DNA of 64,000 nucleotides, from the NCBI RefSeq assembly GCF_016097555.1, contig NC_054704.1:93670653-93734652 (forward strand), given 5' to 3'. Shown in pieces: positions 37,639-48,747 of the stretch. The notes under the pieces are model-generated. The model did no database searches. It was not told where the DNA came from and was given only the letters and a program-made list of their open reading frames with translations. The position numbers were made by a program, and so were the translations under genes. Position 1 is the stretch's first letter. The number at the start of each line of letters is the position of its first letter. The stretch is from Gigantopelta aegis. Lineage: Eukaryota; Mollusca; Gastropoda; Neomphalida; Peltospiridae.

Positions 37639-40600
37639 ATATGGCTAACACTTCACCTACATGTATATCACATATATACTTTGTATTTATATACTCTTCA
37701 AAAAAAGAAACGCAAAAGGGTACAAATGGGTTATAACTCCGATTTTATGTTTCCTACCGGTTCATGCTTTGTGAATATAAGGTCATTGCACGTCCCAAAC
37801 ACATTCCCACGGTTACATTCGATAAAACACAGCTACTGTACAATAAAGTTCCAAAATGTGAATATTCGCAAAAACGCAGCCACGTGCAAACCATGTCACC
37901 ACTGCACGTGCGTTGTCTGCACATGCAACATGAACACCGACAGTATAAAAGTGCAGGGTGTTCGCTTGCCTGGCCTCTGTATCTAGCCGACAGTTGACAA
38001 TCCAGGACATGCCACGTCTCAGTGAACCGCAGAGAAACAATGCCATCAGCCGACTAGACGCAGGCGAATCCAGAACGGCCGTTGCCAGGGCATTCCATGT
38101 GTCCCCAAGCACCATCTCCAGACTGTGGGACCGTTACCAGCAACATGGATCAACACGTGACCTCCCTAGATCCGGTCGACCACGGGTCACTACCCCCGGG
38201 CAGGACCGCTACATCCGGGTACGCCACCTTCGGGAACGATTGACTACTGCCACCTCCACAGCCGCAGCAATACCAGGTTTGCGCAAGATATCCGACCAGA
38301 CCGTACGGAACCGCCTACGTGAGGTAGGAATTCGTGCCAGACGTCCAGTTCGAGGTGTCATCTTAACACCACAACACCGTCGACTCCGACTGCAGTGGTG
38401 CCAGATTCATCGACAATGGCCTCAACTGCGATGGAGACAGGTGTGGTTCAGTGACGAGTCCCGATTTCTGCTCCGACGTCATGATGGAAGATGTCGCGTG
38501 TATAGGTGTCGTGGTGAACGTTATGCGGCAAACTGCGTGCAGGAAGTGGACAGATTCGGCGGGGGTAGTGTCATGGTGTGGGCAGCCATCTCACACACTG
38601 GCAGAACTGACCTGGTCCACGTGCAGGGCAACCTGAATGCACAGGGCTACATTGACCAGATCCTCCGGCCACACATCGTTCCAGTTATGGCCAACGCCAA
38701 TGCAGTGTTCCAACATGACAACGCCAGGCCTCACACAGCACGTCTCACAACGGCTTTCCTACAGAACAACAACATTAATGTCCTTCCTTGGCCATCGATA
38801 TCACCGGATTTGAACCCAATTGAGCATCTATGGGACGAGTTGGACCGACACCTCCGACAGCGACAACCACAGCCCCAGACCCTGCCCGAGCTGGCAGCAG
38901 CCTTGCAGGCCGAGTGGGCCACCATCCCCCGGGACGTCATCCGTACTCTGGTTGCTTCAATGGGCAGGCGGTGCCAGGCAGTTGTCAACACACGCGGAGG
39001 CCACACCCGGTATTGACTCCAGATGACCTTGACCGTGGTGGTGTGTCCTATCACTTACTCACAATGGACTAGAGTGAATTGTGAACAATCCTGCATCATT
39101 TGGTAATTATCGGACACACCATTCAATAATTAAATCAATTCTCCAAATGTTACGACAATGTGGTTTTGCGTTTCTTCTTTTGAAGAGTATATTTTAAGTG
39201 ATACCTCATTCACTTATACTTGAAAAGTATTAACGACTAATACTTCACTTATAAGTGAAAAATCTAAGTCATTTCCGTACATGTGTATGATCATTGTCAC
39301 GTGGTCTCAATAGCTCCAGGTAATATCCTATCAAATAGCTGCAAAGGAACATTTATAATTTTGTATTACTCATATGTGCTCAAATAAATTTGGTAATATT
39401 TTTTCAATTTGCTTCTACAGCCACCAATTGGATGGCTTAAAAATGACGACATTTGTGTGGTTGTTTGCTTTGGTTGAACTTCACTTTCATTCATTTCATG
39501 AATTTGTTCATGAGACATATTATACATAAGTTATACGATCTACAGGAAAATTTTGACTCAGTTCTTTCATAAAAATAAGCAGCAACACTAACAATATAGA
39601 AAATAGTTAAAATCACAGTCATATTATTTCATATTGTAAACATTTGGCTGTAAAAAGAATGCCTTTATGTGATGACATCGCTTACATTATGTCATGTAAT
39701 AATCATATATAGTTATGTGATGTAATGGCTGATGGAATTTAGACAGAATTAAGATGGATTTTCATAATAAAACCCCCAGTTAAGTCATGTTAGGTAATAA
39801 AGAGAATAACCAACTTGTTATGAGGAGTCCATTATCTGTCCCTCATGAATACATGTTGAAGGACAGCATATATCACAGGCTTTTTAAGGCTTTTATAATA
39901 ATAGACTTCATCATATGTAGTCATGTGGGATAGAAAAAGTACACCCGAGGTAGTGGAAATTTCAACCCGGGACTATGCCACATGACTGCATATAATGGGA
40001 GTCTTTTTCTCCCATCCATTTGATAAATAAACTATTATTTTACATGAACAAACAAAGATGGCCGAAAACATAACTTCTTTATTTGACCGTTTTAACATAA
40101 ATAAACAACACTATCATATTTGCTGCGCCTGCTTCATGTGCTAAATAAAATTTAACACTACCAATTAACAAGATAACTTTTATAATGAAAGAAAGAAAGA
40201 AATTTTTATTTTTTTTATTTAACGACGCACTCAACACATTTTATATACGGTTATATGGCATCAGACATATGGTTAAGGACCACACAGATTTTGAGAGGAA
40301 ACCCGCTGTCGCCACTACATGGACTACTCTTTCCGATTAGCAGCAAGGGATCTTTTATTTGCGCTTCCCACAGTCAGGATATAGCACAAACCATGGCCTT
40401 TGTTGAACCAGTTATGGATCACTGGTCGGTGCAAGTGGTTTACACCTATCCATTGAGCACTCACTCAGGGTTTGAAGTCGGTATCTGGCTTTTATAATGA
40501 AGGTTTTAATACCAAAATATTGACGTAAAACTAACCAACTCCCATTGGTATGACATCATATATTACCAACGTCGTAATACTCTCCATGTTAAATTCAATG

Positions 40601-40679
40601 ACGTCATAGCCCATGCAAGACAGATTTATTTTGCATGGGCCAACATCATGGAATGAGTCTGTCTTGCAGGGATAGGGAT

Positions 40680-40729
<50 letters not shown>

Positions 40730-41144
40730 TATATATATATATATATTATAATATCTTACATTTTCAGTGCAATCAAAGTATGTGATATTTTTCAGATCAC
40801 ATACTTAAAGAATTTGATAAATTTGCAAATTAGATGTAAATTAGTCGAGGTCTTGGCACTAGGTTTATTGACATTTAAGCAAACGTACTTGGGTGACACT
40901 CCATGATTGACGTATGCATTCATAGTCATCAAATAAAAACATTTCAGTGGCCATTTGACACTGAAAGCTGTCCAGCGTTCAGAAAACAAAAAACGTTAGG
41001 CATAACTTTATTTTGATGTTAAGGACATCCAAAATGATGTCATTCCCATTCAAAAATACACCGCGCCACATATTCTTACATCATTTGAATATCTAGTAAT
41101 GGCGGACTGGAATCAAAGTTGCGTGTACAGTTTACAAAAACACA

Positions 41145-41180
<36 letters not shown>

Positions 41181-41186
41181 ATATAT

Positions 41187-41239
<53 letters not shown>

Positions 41240-44200
41240 GTAGCAGTTGTGGAGAACTGTTTAAAAATCACTGCACTGCATGGACTCAAGACCCCCAACA
41301 TTGAGCTTCATCCTGTCACTTCATGAAAAAAGTGCCAAGTCCTTATTGGTGGAATTTCAAATGAGAATATATACTGAACAACAAAAAGAAATGGAAATAT
41401 TAGCTTTGATTTGTGTGTATATACATGCAACAACATCTTGTGAACATTTTAGGCCCATTTTGAATCAACATGTTAATTAATTAATTAATTTTATCATGAA
41501 TTTTAAAAATTCATACATGTATATATATATATTAAAATATTCACATTTCTTTTGTTGTTCAATATAATTATAGAAAAACTGCCTGAGCTACATTGTACAC
41601 ACACACACCACACACACCGGTACATACATACATATAAGGCATGGTCTAGTTAACATCTTAAATTAAGTACCGTACTTAAGATCCTTTATCTATCACAGAT
41701 TTGTATAAACGCTGGAAACAATACGAGTCTTACTGGCAGGTTCAAACCCATAAAACAGATGAACTGGACATAACATATATGATTACTATCATTCCTACAA
41801 TACAGTTGTTAGGAGATTCAGGTTTCCATCCATGGTCCCCCATAGCTGTATAGTATATAAATATATACACTAGTGGACTCAAGCACCAAGTCATTAAACA
41901 CGCTGTAGGTGTATGAAAATAGGACTTTTATCAGGTTAATATTCATTTATTGTCTGTAAAATTATCTATATATATTTGTAACAAACACTGGTTTCAGCCT
42001 ACAATGTACAAGAGTTACAGTGAATCAGGCATGCTGTGGTAAACAGTGCGTCCCATTTCACACCAGGTTGAATAACATAATGACGTTTGTTCGTGGTTAC
42101 AATAAAGCAGAACGAAAGCCACAAGTAGGAAACTACTGATGGGCATCCATGCATATATGCTGGAAGAATCATGCCAGTAAACATTTTAGTACATATATAC
42201 AACTACATGTACATATAAAATTACATACATATGAACGATAATATCGGACACCTATGCTGGACAAAAACACGGTTAGCCAGAATTGATGTAAAGTTGTTGT
42301 TTTTAGTCAATACATGTATCAGGGATTTATCCAGGATTTTTTACAAGAACATTTTAGCATAGAAATTGGGAATTTTCATCCCACCAGCTAGGGTTTCTGC
42401 CAGAGGGTAAAATGGGTATAGCACCATACCCACAGATGTTTGCAGATTTGTTTGTTTTTTAAGTTAACCTTTTTACAAAATTAATTGCTCTTATCATTGC
42501 TGTATAATTTTCTTAACCCTAACCTTAAACTTAACCCATTTTCTTTCTGCGGGAGGTCCCCCAAAACCCTTATTTACTATGGTTGCATTTAATTCCATAG
42601 CACCATACCCAAACATTTCTTTCGGGCATAAACACTCAGTGAAATGGTTTTTTGGGAAAGGGGCCTACATGTATGTGTGGGCCCACAGAAAACCTGTATA
42701 AATGTCTGTGTATATCATAAAATATGTTCTAATAACCAGACAGCCAACAGGCACAATTATATATAGCAGGTGTATGTACATTTATGTACATATTTAATAT
42801 TTGTTGAATTCACATTTTGATAAAGTCGTTACATACTCTAAGATCTTCTAACTGCAATTTATCAATTAAAGCTGTCAAAATGTTCACATGCACCTGTAGG
42901 TACAAACATGTACATGCAGTGTTTGCACTCACCATTTACAATGTCCAGCCCCAACCCCTCAACACAAGAATGTCATGTTGAGAAGCATTTATTGGTAGGT
43001 GTAGAAAAACATACACATATATACATGTAGTGATGTACATTCTTAATGCAGTGTTCAACAAATGTTTGAGAAAGTTACTAGCCCTCACAGAAGGTTTGGT
43101 TAGTGCCCTAGATGTAGTAATATAATTGATATTTTCTAACCCAGACCGAAAAGGTACTAGCCGGGACTGATGCCTAGTGGATTTGTCGAAGCCTGCTGAA
43201 TGAAGGCAGGCCTACATGCACATGCAGTGAACATTTTGCTCAGTATAGTGCTGCGATTTGTTATACCAAATCAAATCCTACAGATGACAATCATAACATA
43301 TGTGACTAAAACTCCTACCTGCAGCATATCAATCAATATAAACACCACAGATATAAATACTACAACCCCTCACCCTTAAAGTGAATCAGAAAACATAATT
43401 AGGGGTCAAGCTGCTCATTTCAGACATAACGGGTAGCATCTATGACTACCCTAGTTCTGCACAAAATTTGAGTACTTTTTTTGTTTGTTTATAGATACCC
43501 CATATGTTTCAGGGTGTATACTAACATATGTGGCTAAAACTCCTACCTGCAACGTATCAATCGACATAAACGCCATGGATATAAATACTACCACCCCTCA
43601 CTCTTAAAGAGAATCACAAAAAAGTGGGTGTCAAACTGCTCATTTCTGAGATAACGGGTAGCGTCTATGACTACCCTAGTTCAGCACAAAATTTGAGTAC
43701 TTTTTTTTACAGGTACCCCATACATGTTCCAAGCACAAGGCTACTTGACACAGTGGTACTAGATGAAATAAAATTGCATACATTTTTAGCCCAGATGAAA
43801 CTAATTTTTTTTTACAACCAACACACTCACATTTATAACCAATCACAGGACTTGTGGTGTTCAGTTCTCTATCAAAAGTTCGGTGCACCTCGAACTTTGA
43901 CCCAGCCGGAAGTTATTTGGTTTAGTACTACCTTCAAGCACAAAGCTACTTGACACAGTGGTCCTAGACGAAATAAATTGCATACAAATGTTCGCCCAAA
44001 TGAAACTAATTTGTTTCTACAACTAACACACTCATATTTATTACCAATCACAGGACTTAATTTTGTGGTGTTAACTTCTCTTTCAAAAGTTGGGTGCACC
44101 TCGAACTTTGACCCAGCGAAAAGTTATTTGGTTTAGTACTACCAGTACCTTAAGAGATCATTATACAATTTAAATAATCATTTTCAATTAATGAGCAATG

Positions 44201-47200
44201 GTAGCAAATCAAAATTTTGAAAACAAAAAATGTTCCTAGCAGTAGCTGACATACATGTATGTATACCTGTAACATTAATGTATATGAATCTGATAAAATC
44301 ATATACTACATGTATATGTCATGGCTGGCTACAGGAATGCTTTACAGAGGGGTGCAGAGTAAAAAAAGGGCACCTACAGTATTCCAAAGCACACTTACCT
44401 GCATTATAGAATTTATAAAGGCCCCAGAAATACCTAATTAACATATTACATCTTTCCCAATGAAAAGAAATAATTCTGTTTGTAAGTAAATGACTGGATT
44501 TCCATGCACTTTAAAGCTTGATGGAGGGACTGGGGTGTACACCCATCACTCTACTCCCTCGATCTGTGCCTTGATGTACATATATATATATATTGCCTTC
44601 CAGATTCAGAGTTTGTTTTGTTCGACACCACTAGAGCACATTGATTTATTATTGGTTATTAGATGTCAAACATTTGGTAATTTTAAGATATAGTCTTAGA
44701 GAGGAAACCCGCTACATTTTTCATTAGTAGCAAGGGATCTTTTATATGCACCATCCCAGACAGGATAGCACATACCACAGTCTTTGATATACCAGTCGTG
44801 GTGCATTGGATAAAAGGAGAAATAGCCAAATGGGTCCACCGACAGGGATTGATCCGAAACCGACCACGCATCGAGTGCTTTACCACTGGGCTACATCCCG
44901 CCCTTCCTGCCAGGTTCAGTATATACACAAGCATGTCTGGCAACGTTAGAGTCTGAGGTGTGCATGTAGTTATGTCAAAATTAGGTTAGCCTCACCATGC
45001 TGGCTACATCCCACCCTTCCTGCCAGGTTCAGTATATACACAAGCATGTCTGGCAACGTTAGAGTCTGAGGTGTGCATGTAGTTATGTCAAAATTAGGTT
45101 AGCCTCACCATGCTGGCTACATCCCACCATTCCTGCCAGGTTCAGTACATACACAAGCATGTCTGGCAACGTTAAGAGTCTGAGGTGTGCATGTAGTTAT
45201 GTCAAAATTTGGTTAGCCTCACCATGCTGGCTACATCCCACCCTTCCTGCCAGGTTCAGTACATACACAAGCATGTCTGGCAACGTTAGAGTCTGAGGTG
45301 TGCATGTAGTTATGTCAAAATTAGGTTAGCCTCACCATGCTGGCTACATCCCACCCTTCCTGCCAGGTTCAGTATATACACAAGCATGTCTGGCAACGTT
45401 AGAGTCTGAGGTGTGCATGTAGTTATGTCAAAATTAGGTTAGCATGACCAAGCTGGCTGTGACACGGAATTGCCAAAAGGTTCAAGTACTTAAAAACAGG
45501 TGATCCGGAGATCTGTTCAAACAAAATTAAACCTGGCAACACTGTCTGCATTTGTGAGGAAGGTGTTACCTAACGAGCTATAAACACCAACACACTGCCC
45601 TGAGCTGCAAGTTGCTCTAATCAATAATGTCGCAATGTACAGTCATTCATTCATTTCAAATTATTTTCGGTCTTACTCTCAAATCCAATTGAGGTTTAAG
45701 CATGCAGTCCTGGTCACACACATCATCTATCAGGGCTGTCTGTCAGTTATTGGTTAGTTGTTGGTGGTTAAATATAGTCAAATGTGTATTAAACCTAGTC
45801 AAACCTGTAATAAACCACCACCTTAGGAAATATTAAAAGTTCTGTCCTATCTAGACAGGTGGATTCTTAAAGCTGCACAAATTTGAGTAGATATTTTGAT
45901 TTTTTAAAAGCATTTATTATGGGGTATCAGTGCATAGCACTGTTTTGTTAGGGTAGGACAGCTCAGTGGTAAATCGCTTGCTCCATGTATGGATGGTCTA
46001 GGATTCATCCCCATTGTTGGGCTCATTGGGCTATTTGTCATTTCAGCCAGTGTACCATGACTGGTACATCTAAGACCATTATGTGTATTATCCTGTCTGT
46101 GGGATGGTGCATATATAAAGTATCCCTTGCTACTAACAGGTTTCCTCTCTAAGACTATATGTCAAATCACTAAATGTTTAACATCCAATAGCCAAAGATT
46201 AATAAATCAATTTGCTCTAGTGGTGCCACTGAACAAAATACACTGACTTTTCACTGTTTTGTTATTTGAAATTGACTATAGATGGATTTCCAATCAGGTT
46301 GTGAAGACAAAAATACATTGTTAACCATTACAAAGCTGTACTACGTAACTACATGTATGTATACTCATATTAACTACTTGTACACGTATAGTTGTCCTAT
46401 GTACACATATTACACAGTGTGTTTTGAGATAATTTAAGTAATTATTATCTTGAGCATATTATACATAAAATTTGTTTTAACTGGTCATTGATAAAATTTG
46501 CACTCAAAAGGTTCTGGTCAAAAACAGAGATGCCCCATGGAATTGACCAATAATAAGCATTATCGGGTTTGGTCAACAGAATTCAGAAATTGTAATAACA
46601 TCGTGTTTCATGTATGACACCAATGTGCAAAATACATGTGCTTATTTACAATTTATTTTTTTACAAAATTGATTTAAATAATAAAACAATGATTGCATTG
46701 TGATGAGACCAATATGATGATTTAAATAGCACAAAAAAATTAAATACAGACCTTGGTCACAAGTTAATGAATTAATAAACATATCAATTTTGTTACATAT
46801 ATATGTACATTTAAAAATCTATAGCAAAGAAAATCAAAATGAAACAAGAACCAAATGTTCTCACATCCCCCCATGATTTATGGGAGTACATATTTTTTTC
46901 CCACTGAAACTTTATTGGATACAATTAAGAACTTGGTGTACAGTGTATGTGCAGCATCAGCGAACCCTCCCCCCTTAGTCACTTTGTATATAATTCTCAA
47001 ATCACCCATCCCCCCCCTCAGGGTATACAGATGAATGCATTTTATGGACGGCCCCTGATCATGCTGTCTAAAACCTTTTAAACTACCATCAAACAGTTTG
47101 CATGGCACATTAGCCTGTAATGTCAAAGAGTACACTGTATATCTGGGCAAGACAAAGTGACGAAGATATAAAGTAAACATTCCATGAGCTGAGTTAGCTG

Positions 47201-48694
47201 CTGTACCAGCGGTATACACACCATCAACCAGCATGTGAGGACAAACTAACACGAACACTGAACATTTAGGAGCTGAATTGTTCGACCAGTCTAGCCTTTT
47301 GGCTTAGCACACTCTTAATGAATTAAAAACATGCAGACAAACATGGGCGCCACCATGAAGACTTCAAACAAAAGCACATGATGTGTATGTGGGGTGTACT
47401 AGTTAGCTAGTTCTCCAGTGATTCACCCTGCAGATGGGCAGGATGATAATTAAGTGTTTACAGGCTGAGCCATGCCACTGTTGCCAGCTACTTGTATGGG
47501 AACAGGTACAGTCAACTGTTCGTCAACATACCGTACACCAAAATTACTTGGCACTTTTAATTAGCAGTTCATGGCTTGGTACGTAGGTACATGTAGTTTA
47601 TTTTAATAAGAAAAATAAATAGAAGACAACAAAGGAAAAAAAATAACACTCCAAAGATGAATATAAATATTAAACTCATAATATTTTGGATTTAATTTAA
47701 AAGTAAAAGATTCCCAATTTAATTACAAACTACACAAGGGTTAATCTATAATTTGAATTGATTGCCATACATGGACTCAGATTTTTATAAACCTATTTAC
47801 TAGCCCAACCAGTATGCTATGACTGGTACATCAAAGACTATGATACAATTTGGCATAACTAAAACAATTTAAAATATAAAGAGTGAACATGATCTAAACC
47901 GGTATAGCTAAAACTCTTCGGTATAACTAACTAAAACAGCTTAAATGTAAGTGTGAATGCAAATTGTTTTAGTTAAACTATTATAAGGCAGAAGTGACAG
48001 TGACATCAAAGTGTGTTAGTAATTGCCTAACAGTCTTGCAGTCTATTTTTGTTTTTATGCCTTGTCCAAATGCAAATAACTGCACTTCTGTGGTATACCG
48101 GTAAAACTATGTATGTATGTGAACACTCGTTATTTCCAACCAAAAGTGTTAATTATCTAAATCAATATTATTGCTAGCTTTTTTTTTTTTTTAACGTACA
48201 TGTATGTAGTACATAAATAATCCTATATATTATATATATACTATAAGACATCATGACCTTGACCTTGAAAATAAACCAGTATCAGTTATCACATTTTAAA
48301 ATTCATCAATTTTCAAAACTTCCCTCAAAGATACATAAAATTTTATACCAACTATTATAAGGTTACATAAAATACATGTACATGCACTTAATACAGGTTC
48401 ACTCGCAAAAATTATGACAGGCGAGTTACAAAATAAAATCACCAATCTAATGGGGTTTTTTTGACTGAAAATAAAACATTAGTTTTTATTTTCTGTGGAA
48501 TCTGATTATTTCACCATTTTGAATCATCTGATGTGAACAGTGATGAACATGCACCTCCTCTGTTTCTAAGTTTCAATCATCAACAAGTACATGTACATGT
48601 CAAAGATTTATCCAGGTGTTCTGTGGGTCTGAACATTGCCCCCTTCTCAAAAGAAAGTGGCAATGAAAATTCCCAATTTCTGTACTAAAAATTA

Positions 48695-48747
<53 letters not shown>

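Noticed and set aside
46878..47258. 126-codon frame on the - strand
   Set aside because: No family motif, no start or splice context, and atypical composition. Possibly a repeat fragment, but I cannot support a gene.
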